The notes beneath the pieces were generated by a model. The model searched no databases, was not told where the DNA came from, and worked only from the letters and a program-made list of their open reading frames with translations. 64,000 nt of DNA from Folioceros fuciformis (Eukaryota > Anthocerotophyta > Anthocerotopsida > Anthocerotales), in NCBI GenBank assembly GCA_049999805.1, contig JBNGIO010005690.1, forward strand, positions 17,519 to 81,518, read 5' to 3'. The translations under genes were made by a program, and so were the position numbers. Shown here piece by piece: positions 42,623 through 52,636 of the stretch (position 1 is the first letter of the stretch; each line of letters starts with the position of its first letter).

Positions 42623-45480
42623 TCAGCTTAGATGGGGACACGACAGGAGTGAGCGACTCAGAACAAAAAAAATCCAAGACAAACATGCCTGCAATGCTGA
42701 CATTGGGTGTTGATAGTCCATTGTGAAAAAATTTCGACCCACCTATAACCACAAGAAAGCCACTTGTCAGAAAGGACCGAAGAGGAATCCTTTCGAGTCA
42801 AGTGACGGGTACCTTCCCAAACTGTAGTATCACATTCTCCTGATCCGATTCCGTCACGAGCTGCAGACGAAAACATACAATGAGACGGGTTGTCAAAGGG
42901 TCAAACTAGGTTTGCACGAGGGCAAGACTGTTCGCCGGCCCTGAGATTCGTAGCTGTACAGACCTGGAAATTCTTCACAGATGCCTGGGTTACGCGACCG
43001 TTGAAGCTTAGGCAATAAGCACCAATCTGTGAGACCATCAGAGTCCATCTAAGAAATAACTACGTACGGAATTGGTTGACATAGCCAAAAAAAAAAAAAA
43101 CAAGAACTTTAAAATCCGACCTCGGGATTCCACCTTGGCGCCTTGTTATACATGGTAATCATCTTCTCTGTATCCTCCCCCATGTTGTATTTCTCAAGAA
43201 TAACATGTGAACCATTCTGCTTTGGGGGGAAGACATAAGGTTTGCCTTCATCATCGACAGTGGGAATGATAGCCACCATTTTGCGGGGCCCTCGCATTCC
43301 AAGAACGTTGTGCTGATAACTCACGGCACCCAACTCCACTCTTTCGCTAATTTGGAACTGACTGGAAACGCCAAGGTGGATCAAACGTTGAACAGCAAGC
43401 AATGTAAGTCCAACGACCTAAAGCATCAGCTAGCTTCATCGTTCACGATGTTTCCAGCCATAATGTTCACTGGCTTTACTCAGCTTTCTCAGCAACTGGG
43501 CGATACTTCTGTAGAAGCTACCTTACAGGCATATTATTTGCATATGTTCTGCAGCTATAGCTATATCTTGAAAGGAACCTACAAGTGCAGAACACTTACT
43601 ACAGCAACTCATTGTCAGGGCTGGGACGTAGTCCTCTGTCGTAAAACCAGAACTCAGTCCCAAGAAAATTTGATCGCACCTGCACTTCAATGATTTATAT
43701 AGAGATGACCTGATTGTCAGGGCATATCCTTTGCTCCACAGCACTCTGTTCGAGGAGCTGAATCGTAGTATATGGGCGGAAATCACCTGACCTTTCCAAA
43801 GTAGTTTCCTGTTCTGTTGCTGATCTCGTCTTCATCGAGCGAAACGACGTAATTGCTGCATCTGGCACTCTGTTTCTTTCTTGCAGCCAGAAGGAAACGG
43901 TCTCCCTCTGATAGATGGAGCTTGTACCTGAAACGACGGATGCAATTAGACAAACGGTTTATGGATGTAAAGCTTGACTCTGCTTCTCCTCCAGCACAAA
44001 AGAGGATGGGTGAGAAATGACGAATGGTCCAAGTGGCACCAGCCCGAGACAAGGAACCGGCTGAGAGACCTGGGACTCGTCCAGTTCGCATGGACTTCTC
44101 GCCGGATATGACACTGAATGACACCACGATCCTTGGGGCCAGGGCGAATGAGAAAGATCCGGAGATCTGAAATGGCAGTGGAAGCCATCTTCACGCTGCA
44201 GGCTGTTGTATCCACATGCTTGTAGGGGTCATAGTAAGGAGTGATTCCTTGCTCTAGCAGTCTTCTTCCCAATTCCTACCGCCCACAAACGAATGACACC
44301 GTTATTTGGGCAGCACCTAGACTCCCTGTCAGAGTACGTCTGCCACCATAGTATACCCAAGTACCAGTGTTTCTGCATTAGGATAATTTGCTGACCTTTG
44401 CTTCTTCAGAAATTTCACAGCCATCTTCAAATGCTGCATTGTCGAATCGAGTTTGACGTGGCTGCAGTGCGACAGGATGCAGACACATTGATCCCACAGC
44501 AATTCTTCTTGAGCTTCTTACAGGTCAGCTTGAGGAAGTCGTGCGTTACTTGAAGGCGCCAATGTAGAAGGCTACCTGAGGTGACTGTAAGTTCTTGGTA
44601 TGCTGGCTCCTAAGGCTATCAGGCAGCAATGGCGTAAGATTTGTCTTGTCCAGCTTGGGTGTCACACTGCTTGTGCCAACAGGTTCTCCTCTGCCATCCA
44701 AGACAGCGCCCAGCTAAGAAACTTGATGGACTCCAGATGTTGTGAGCTTAAGTTTTTCGAGCGGCAGACTCACATTATTGTAAAATGATGCTTGAGCTAG
44801 CTGCACAGTTTCAAGTAAGAGACTCATTCACTCAAGTGAAACTGTCTCACAAGACCAGACCCTCAAAAAACCGCGAGAATCCACCCACAAACTCTGTGCT
44901 ACCACAATCCTACCTTCCAGCTACTGAGGCTGAGCATCCGTCTTGACCGGTACCAGGTAGCCATTCTGTAGCTTGAGCTGAGGAACACAATCGTGACCTT
45001 GGGAGTACGAAGTCGTTGCTTGCAACCGAATCTGCTACAGAAAACGAGGACGCCTAAGAACATGTTTCAATGCCTTAACTCAAGCTCTGGCAGCAGCTAC
45101 TTACTTCCGCAGAGTGATCTCTCCCGCCTTCGACGGGCTGCCAGAACTCTGATCTGTTCTAGTTGCAAAATGTTCCCAGGCTGCATGCAAGGGGTGACCT
45201 GTGAGGCACAAACACCGAATTTCACCGCCCTGTAAGAAAACCTCCAAAATCCGGAATCACCACGGTCTTCAACGTCAAGCTGCTGAGAAAATTCAAGGGC
45301 ACATCTGCAAGAATTGTCGCCTACCGGTGACTCGCAGAAACTGTCAGTGTCAAGAGACGATGAAAAATCCCCTCCGACCTCGTCGTCATCCAAGTCGTCC
45401 TTATCAAACAGTTCGTTGTCGTAATGCGTCACTGGTGATCAAGACACGGTCATCAGGCCTCTTACTGTTAGCTCGCTTCA
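42623..45480 (-). CDS. Tubby-like protein, animal type without F-box
   Basis: Tubby domain proteins bind PI(4,5)P2; animal TULP3/TUB ferry membrane receptors into cilia with IFT-A, whereas usual plant TLPs carry an F-box. Phase-closed exons of the domain: 44070-44275 (DLRIFLIRPGPKDRGVIQCH), 43792-43927 (FLLAARKKQSARCSNYVVSL), 43600-43679 (VRSNFLGTEFWFYDRG), 43121-43361 (VSYQHNVLGMRGPRKMVAII; APRWNPE), 42964-43026 (FNGRVTQASVKNFQ), 42813-42860 (ENVILQFGK), 42623-42742 (FFTMDYQHPMSALQACLS). GMRGPRKM..IIP is closer to animal TUB (GFKGPRKM..IVP) than to plant TLPs. Upstream coding exons 44396-44461 and 44576-44713 are fairly clear; those at about 44900-45480 (acidic DKDDLDDDE; basic AARRRRERS) are uncertain, and the start codon is not fixed. 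No F-box seen. The usual C-terminal SSFDxKLACE is replaced by a different tail. Confidence 0.8.
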
Positions 45481-46284
45481 TGCTTAGCACAAGCTCTGAT
45501 GAGATCATGCGCAATTTCTAGTACCGGCTCGATGCATTTTTGTGTGATCTTGCGTGTGAGATTCCTCTTCACACGTGGAATCGACTTCGGATTCCATGTC
45601 TGTATCGGATTCCATGTCCTTCCCCGATTCCATGTCCCTCCTTACACCTGTAGCTTGATGCGACTCTGCACACCAACTGTGCACGCTTGGTGATGAATGT
45701 TTAACTTCCGACACAATCTCATGAAGGTTTTCTGTGCGTGGATGGCTTGCAGCTGTCCATCTAATGGCTCAACTGCCACATGCGTCCGAAAGGCGCAGAC
45801 AGACAGTTCCAATCTGTAAAGGCTCGTTGAATTTATGGCAGACGAAGGGAATGCGCTGCACGTACTTATCTGCTTTGTGCTTTGACTACAATTGTGTGAG
45901 CCGGTCTCGGAGGTGTACAGTAGGTGTGTCATGGCTCTGTTTAGGGCTTTATTTCTCTGGGGCTTTTAACGGTTTTGCTGACATTCGTGGTCGATTCACT
46001 ACGAACTAGGGTTTGAGTGATGTTGATCAGTAGCCTCCCTTCGCTTATGTGCTTGGTGGAGGATCAGCTGATCGATGCAAATTGGAACATACAGAAACTT
46101 GAGTACGTTGTGGCATGAATCCATCACCTCTTGTGGGGATTGTAAAACGGGGTAGCTGATACTCGCTGGTCGTGTGTGGCTGTTTGCCGTAGGTGAGGTG
46201 TGCCGTGATCTGTGGTCCGATGTTTTGCGCTAGAACTGTAAGGTACAGAAATTTACCTGCTTCTGAGACGTGGGATTATCAGTC
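45481..46284. other. Divergent spacer between TULP and TrmO-type genes, with an 18-bp repeat
   Basis: No gene seen. At 45571-45640 a unit with gattccatgtc recurs three times at 18-bp spacing (45589, 45607, 45625), with a degenerate fourth before it. Both genes' promoters should lie here. Confidence 0.45.
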
Positions 46285-48431
46285 ATGAATTCGTCTCGAT
46301 CAGTTGTGGTTCCCTTGGTGGCTACTGTTGCTGCCGCAGCAGCTACAGTTGCAGGTGGTTTTCTTTTAGACCAATTGGTTTTGTTGTTCATGAGGGTTGG
46401 TATACACAGGAGGAGCCTGAAATAATTCTGTGCATTTGTAACCTGGGAATCTGGCTTTGCAGCTTACACATCGATAAGATTGAGATTTTTACGGATGAAG
46501 ATTGCACATCTTGAGGCTGCATTAGAACAGGCCCAGGAGCAGCGTGCTGCAGAACGTACAGGCCGTATACGAGCTCAGCGTGTAATAATATTTCTTCGCA
46601 TTATGATGGATGCAATGGCGTGCAGCTTCTCGTCCTTGATTGAACTGAAGATCCTTGTTGCAGGAGCTGAGGAAGTCATTGGTTAACAAAGACATGGGGA
46701 GTCCGGGTGATGCTGCATATCCAATGACTCCGATTGGTATTATCCGGTCCTGCTTTAGTACGAGGTACTACTTTCTGTGCCTGAGCTGGTCAAGCACATG
46801 GACGGCTGCCAGTCACTTCGTTCCTGATTTTCTCATCTTTTTTCTGCAAAATTGCAGAAATGGTACTCCTCGACAGCCACTACTTGTTCCACTTGCCAAA
46901 GCACACCTTGTTCTCACTCCCGGTGGAGTTCCTCATGAGGCTCTTGAGGGGCTTGCCCTGTATTCGCATTGCTGGGTGCTTTACGTTTTCCATGAAAATA
47001 CAGACCTACCACGTTTATGGAACAAACCAGCACATCGAGACTTCAGATCAAAGGTACGTTGATTGCAGTCGTTTGCCATCATTTCCTGCAGGAGCAGTGC
47101 TGTTCTCCTAGGAGGACATTAAGTCATATACCTGTTTCTAGGTCTTCTTAATGGATGTCAATCTCAGATTCTATGACGTAGGTACGTGTGCCCAGACTTG
47201 ACGGTGGCAAAATGGGAGTCTTTGCAACACGAACCCCACATCGGCCCTGTCCTATTGGACTGTCTGTTGCTAAGGTATGCGCTTCGAATTACCCTTTGGA
47301 CAACAGTGTTGGGCAGATTAGTCTTGTTGGGCTCCATGGACCGTTCTAACAAGGTCCACAGGTGGAATCGATAAATGGGGGGACTCTTGTACTTTCTGGC
47401 GTTGACCTGGTTGATGGCACGGTATGAGCCCTTTGTTATCCAAATGCGAAGGTATATATAGGTCTGATCAACAGCTAACGCATGCTAGACTTGATTTCCT
47501 CTTGGTTGAACAGCCAGTTCTTGACTTGAAGCCATATCTGCCCTACTGTGACTCTATACCAGGAGCAGGGACACCAGCATGGGTGAAGGTACGGACCGTG
47601 TTGTCTGATGTTGCCGTGCGTCTATGTTGTGGTGGGATATTCGCTATCACTCGTGGCAGGCTATGACTAACTATACTGAACCTCCGTGGTTGCAAGGCTG
47701 GTGACTCGGATGACGTGCTGGCCATATCGACTGTGAAATTTACTGACCATTTCAAAACGGAGTTGTTGAATTGCTGGGAAATGATGGTATACTGTTCTCA
47801 CCTCGAGTGGTGGTTATGAAGTGCAAGTCATCGTCTAATTCCAGCATCGCAGTGAAGCAGGGTCTGCATTGCGCCTAACTTTGGGCCACGGAAATCCGAA
47901 TCGGCTGGTTGTTTGTGCCGACTCTTGCAGGGAAAGCAGTCCCTCTACGACAGTCCAAACGAGTTTCAGCTCCTTCTGGAGCAAGTCCTCTCTAGAGACA
48001 TACGGTCGTTGAGTCAGCGACAGAGGCCTCACAACGCAGTCCTCAACCATCTGATTGATTCAACCTTAGCATCCTCGGATACAGATGATACCTTGACCTG
48101 TTTCTATCGCCCATCATTCACATCTGAACCTTCTGACGTTACAAGAAGAAGAACATCGGAAGGCGAGTTTGGGTTTTTCCGTGCGGCAGAAGGTAATGCG
48201 ATGCTTTCTACATCAGGGCTACTCCCGAACACCAAAAGCCATGGTAAAGACTTGATCAGCAAGAGTAAGGAGAGCCCTCCCTCAAGTGGCTCAGGAACTA
48301 CTGATTCCGCCCTCGCAGCCGTGCCTGCAGAGGTGGTTTACCATCTCATCCTTGAGGGCATCAGCATTGCATACAGCGTGAACTTGGGTGAAGTCTTAGT
48401 CACTGGCGCTGCACTGCCACCCAGAAGGTAG
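46285..48431 (+). CDS. TRMO: TrmO/TsaA-type tRNA (t6A37) N6-methyltransferase
   Basis: SAM-dependent enzyme that methylates N6 of t6A37 in tRNA-Thr. Nine exons in phase: 46285-46354, 46463-46581, 46664-46764, 46858-47053, 47182-47274, 47362-47421, 47514-47588, 47697-47786, 47931-48431; 434 aa. TsaA beta-barrel core: PIGIIRSCFSTRNGTPRQP, HCWVLYVFHENT, VPRLDGGKMGVFATRTPHRP, PIGLSVAKVESINGGTL, LSGVDLVDGTPVLDLKPYLP and YCDSIP. The same blocks occur in human TRMO. N-terminus: hydrophobic segment VVVPLVATVAAAAATVA, then a Glu/Gln/Arg-rich coiled-coil, as in eukaryotic members. After the core an extension of about 200 residues with YDSPNEFQLLLEQVLSRDIR and a Ser-rich disordered part. Start ATG at 46285 opens the hydrophobic segment. 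Confidence 0.88.
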
Positions 48432-49248
48432 GTGCATAGCGATTTCCTGTACAATGCCCATCACTTCGGTTGGGAAGGTCTTATTTGTGGTCCAGCCTGG
48501 ATCCGCCACCAACTGGAATGTGCAAGCTTTCCCTTACATTTGTGAGGCCTTTTTCTAATTCCAGGTACTGAATCTTATTGGCTGTTGCCTATTGGCCTTT
48601 GGCTCACTGTACCAGACAACGAGGTCATCCACGCGTGGAACCATGAGGGATCGGACGTCAGGATTTTCAAACCAGGATGGTGAAACCCAAAAACCGACAA
48701 ACCAACAGCGGTTTCGCTCTGGAGCACATGCTAGGCAGGCTATTTCCCGACGCGTTTCTCTTTCGCGCCTTCGTGGGGTGCTTCCCCTTGCCTCGCCTGA
48801 CGTCCATTGCTGCCATCCTTGCTTCCCGTTCTCCGTCGTTTTTGCATTGCGCCTGCAGCTTCGTGTCTGCCTTGATCCTGTGAAGAAAGGCGCTTGTGGA
48901 CGCGGACACATGTTGCTGGGTACGTCTGCGATCTTGGATCTGGAGCTCTAAGTGCTCCACCGACTCTGCCTGCGTGTTGGAGTCTCGTGCGGGCGCTGGT
49001 ACTCCCTCCACTTCCCAGTTTTCAATTACCAAGTCCCATGATGGGCAAACAATCCAAGGAGACTACATTAGACTCTTCGATGTTGGCGCTTCTTTTCTTT
49101 CCTTTCTTGATTGTGCTATGTAGGGCTTCAACGTCGTACCTGCAAACGGCAGGGCCCTCCTCTAGCTGACTGGTTTTTGCCCCTTCACCTCCTCTCACTG
49201 TAGGTTGTGTGATTACAGAAGGGAAGTAGTGTAGGGCCTGCTTCGGCG
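48432..49248. other. Spacer upstream of KCS
   Basis: Short frames on both strands without domains. Probably the promoter and 5' UTR of the KCS gene; no TATA box called. Confidence 0.3.
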
Positions 49249-50802
49249 ATGGGCTCGCTGGGTGAGTACACGCAGCTGGATGATGGGGTTGCTGTCCAGA
49301 TTCGCAACCGGAGACGACTGCCAGATTTTCTCCAATCCGTGAATCTGAAATATGTGAAGCTGGGGTATCATTACCTCATCACGCATCTGCTGACGCTGCT
49401 ATTTATTCCACTCCTTCTGGGAGTGGGGCTGGAGATTGCTCGGATGGGTTGGGACGAGATCTGGCAGCTTTGGGTGAACCTGCAATTCAATTTGGTCAGT
49501 GTGTTGGCCTGCTCTGCGTTGCTGGTATTTGGGGGAACCATGTACTTCATGTCCAGGCCCAGGCCTGTCTATCTGGTGGACTACTCCTGCTACTTGCCTC
49601 CGGATGAGCTGAAGGTGCCATTCAGTCTGTTCATCGAGAGGTCCAAGCTGGTTGGGGCGTTTGATGATAATTCCCTGGAGTTCCAAAGGAAGATCTTGGA
49701 GCGGTCGGGGTTGAGTGAGGAGACTTACCTTCCTCCTGGTTTGTTGAGTGTGCCTGTCGACATCAGCATGAGCAGGGCTCGTGAAGAAGCGGAGACTGTC
49801 ATGTTTGGGGCCCTTGATGAGCTGTTTTCCAAGACTAAGGTGACTCCCAAGGACATCGGGGTGCTGGTGGTGAACTGTAGTTTGTTCAATCCCACCCCGT
49901 CCCTATCAGCCATGATTGTGAACAAGTATAAGATGAGGGGCAACATCAGGAGTTACAACCTCGGTGGGATGGGATGCAGTGCCAATGTGATCTCTGTCGA
50001 TCTTGCCAAAGACATGCTGCAGGTTCATGGGGGTACTTATGCTATTGTGGTCAGCACGGAGAATATCACCCAAAACTGGTACTTCGGAAACGATCGATCT
50101 ATGCTCTTGCCCAACTGTCTCTTCCGGGTGGGTGGGGTTGCCATTCTGCTGTCCAATCAGAGACGGGATTGGCGACGAGCCAAATATCAGCTGGTCCACA
50201 CCGTCCGAACTCACAAGGGTTCGGACGATAAGTGCTTCCGCTGTGTTTACCAGATGCAGGACGAGAAAGATAAGCTGGGCGTGTCTCTGTCCAAGGACCT
50301 GATGGCCATTGCTGGTGACGCTCTGAAAACCAACATCACAATCCTGGGCCCACTTGTTCTGCCCCTGTCAGAACAGCTTCTCTTCTTCGCAGTCCTGGTG
50401 GGCAGGAAGGTATTCAACATGAAAATCAAGCCATATATCCCCGACTTCAAGCTTGCTTTCGAGCACTTCTGCATCCACGCTGGTGGGCGAGCGGTCATCG
50501 ATGAGCTACAGAAGAACTTACACCTGTCCAAGGAACATGTGGAGCCCTCCAGGATGACCTTGTACAGGTTCGGGAATACCTCCTCCTCCTCCATCTGGTA
50601 CGAGCTGGCCTACTCAGAAGCCAAAGGCAGGGTCCGCAAGGGTGATAGGGTGTGGCAGATAGCTTTTGGCAGCGGGTTCAAGTGCAACAGTGCTGTCTGG
50701 CGCGCTCTCCGCACCATCAAGCCCCCGAAGCTCTCCCCGTGGTCACACTGCATCGACAGGTTCCCCGTCGACGTCCCCGACGTGAACCACATAGCTAGAT
50801 GA
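49249..50802 (+). CDS. KCS: 3-ketoacyl-CoA synthase (KCS10/FDH-like)
   Basis: Condensing enzyme of very-long-chain fatty acid elongation in the ER: malonyl-CoA plus acyl-CoA to 3-ketoacyl-CoA, feeding cuticular wax, cutin-linked lipids and sphingolipids. 517 aa in one exon. Two N-terminal membrane helices ([39 protein letters not shown]), then the FAE1/type III PKS-like domain: [32 protein letters not shown], catalytic Cys243 in [11 protein letters not shown], His410 in [12 protein letters not shown] and Asn443 in [16 protein letters not shown]. The spacing of these three matches FAE1. [17 protein letters not shown] before the first helix is typical of the KCS10/KCS4 group. Intronless, as many KCS genes. 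ATG at 49249 starts MGSLGEYTQ, and no earlier start fits. Confidence 0.95.
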   Translation: MGSLGEYTQLDDGVAVQIRNRRRLPDFLQSVNLKYVKLGYHYLITHLLTLLFIPLLLGVGLEIARMGWDEIWQLWVNLQFNLVSVLACSALLVFGGTMYFMSRPRPVYLVDYSCYLPPDELKVPFSLFIERSKLVGAFDDNSLEFQRKILERSGLSEETYLPPGLLSVPVDISMSRAREEAETVMFGALDELFSKTKVTPKDIGVLVVNCSLFNPTPSLSAMIVNKYKMRGNIRSYNLGGMGCSANVISVDLAKDMLQVHGGTYAIVVSTENITQNWYFGNDRSMLLPNCLFRVGGVAILLSNQRRDWRRAKYQLVHTVRTHKGSDDKCFRCVYQMQDEKDKLGVSLSKDLMAIAGDALKTNITILGPLVLPLSEQLLFFAVLVGRKVFNMKIKPYIPDFKLAFEHFCIHAGGRAVIDELQKNLHLSKEHVEPSRMTLYRFGNTSSSSIWYELAYSEAKGRVRKGDRVWQIAFGSGFKCNSAVWRALRTIKPPKLSPWSHCIDRFPVDVPDVNHIAR

Positions 50803-51273
50803 GGTGCTGCAGAGAAATTTCTGCACGATTGCTGACCAATTGTTTGTAGAATTGGAAACTGTCCGCTGATGGTTGTCATGTGGCCCGCTCACACATGCGC
50901 AATCCGGTGGGTTTGTCTTCTTGTCGGTCTTCACCGAGAATTTTGTCCAGCACTGTACACCTCGTCGTATGCAGTCTGTATTCCAAGTTTAATAAGAAAT
51001 GAGACTACTTGTCTCACCTTGTTTGAAACTCAGATACGTATGGAGATGGAAATCATTTTTGCCGTCATTAACGACGTCATATCACTCACATGGTTGGGAG
51101 CGGAAACCGGGGGTACATGCCCTAAATGTGTTCGTTAGCATGTGACACGGATGTTCGGTCCCTAAGGACGCTGGCTAGCGGAAATTGGTGGTCTCGGTCT
51201 CTGGTCACTCTGGGCACGCGATTGTCACTGTCGGCGGGGGATCCTGTAGCGTGTGTGCCTTGATCGCGCAGAG
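50803..51273. other. Spacer between KCS and QCR7
   Basis: KCS 3' UTR and QCR7 promoter/5' UTR by position; nothing else seen. Confidence 0.3.
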
Positions 51274-52026
51274 ATGGCCCAGGCGCTGGCCAAGGCGTTC
51301 GAGCCTATGTGGCTCTGGGCTGCCAAGCGCTACCAGGCAGCCGTGGCCAACAGGCTCAAGAAGTACGGTATGTCTTCTTGGCTTGCTGATTTTGTGATGT
51401 CGTGGAGGATTGTTGGAGCTTCATTTTGTGTTTAGGGCAGAGCAGATCGGGGAAGCAATCTAACGGAGTTGCTTGGTTGCTATCGTGTCTATGTGCTGTA
51501 TTGTTTGTGGCGTGGCAATGAAGGTCTGCGGTACGATGATTTGTATGACCCGCTGTACGATGTGGATGTGGAGGAGGCGTTGAGTCGGTTGCCTCAAGAG
51601 GAGCTGGATTTGCGTAATCAGCGCCTGAAGCGTGCGACTGATCTGTCTATGAAGCACATCTACTTGCCGAAAGATCTTCAGGTCAGTGGTTGTTTGTGCT
51701 GGTTCAGCTGAAACTGTGTGGTGGAATTTCCGGAGTCTGCTGCCATCTCCGTGAAAGACACCTAACTGGTCATGCGTGCTCTGGTGTTGCTGAATGACGT
51801 AGGGTTTCGTTTATGTGTATTGATTGCAGGCCAAGCAGACTCCCTTTGCCTTTTACGCTCGCGATTCGATTGCTCAGGTGAGGATCACTCCGCATATGGC
51901 TGGCAGTGCTTGGCTTGGAAATTGCAATTGGTGTAAGTCTTTGCGTCGTTTCTGCAGGTGAAGGCAGAGAGAGCGGAACGCGAACAGCTGGGCACGGAGA
52001 CACCTTACTCTCGACAGATTCCTTGA
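51274..52026 (+). CDS. QCR7: Cytochrome b-c1 complex subunit 7 (14 kDa)
   Basis: Small matrix-side subunit of mitochondrial complex III, needed for its assembly. Four exons in phase: 51274-51367, 51524-51681, 51830-51877, 51958-52026; 122 aa, the length of the Arabidopsis protein. Conserved blocks: LKKYGLRYDDLYDPLYDVDV, EALSRLPQEELDLRNQRLKR, DLSMKHIYLPKDLQ and AKQTPFAFYARDSIAQVKAE, then a short charged tail ending SRQIP. Like its homologues it has no long cleaved presequence. The ATG at 51274 is the first one of the exon and gives the standard length. Confidence 0.93.
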
Positions 52027-52636
52027 TAGCACCCGTTTTTTCAAATTCTTTGATTCAAGCTAAAGGTTCGGCTTCAGCAAATAAGCTCTTGAGTCACACA
52101 GATTGTTGTTTACGAATACAGGACTGTGAAATCACGATATTATGCGACTATGAGACGCAATGCCATAGTAAAACAGCATTCTTTCCATCCATTTGACCTG
52201 TTAGTTAGTAGAGAGCGATCAAAAGTTTTGAGAAAACTAAGCTGCTTGACTAAGCAATTTGACCTGCACTTGCTGCTCTCTAAACCATGTTATAACTTTT
52301 GTTAATTATGTTTGAGAGAACTCGTACTTGTTTCGTAAGTCTTTTGGAGCACGTCACCAGGCCTACCTAAAGGCTCCTCACCTAGAGCATACTCACAAGT
52401 TGAGGATATTGATTTTTCGTCACTGATAAAACTCTTAACTTTCTATCAACATAAAGCCTTCAATTAAGGATAGTATTTCAAACAAACGGATTACGGCCGG
52501 AACGAACAATGTTTTCAAAATGTCTTCAGTCAAAACACAAGTATGTACAAGAAGAATGGACCCAGCGAACCCGACATCTAGACAACAGATACCCTGTCTG
52601 AAAGCTAATCAGATTGCCTGTGACCAGGTAGAGCAG
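52027..52636. other. Convergent spacer between QCR7 and ATG14
   Basis: Holds the two 3' UTRs by position; slightly AT-rich, no gene. Confidence 0.3.

Noticed and set aside
45734-46009. 91-codon open frame on +
   Set aside because: No motif, lies in the divergent promoter spacer.
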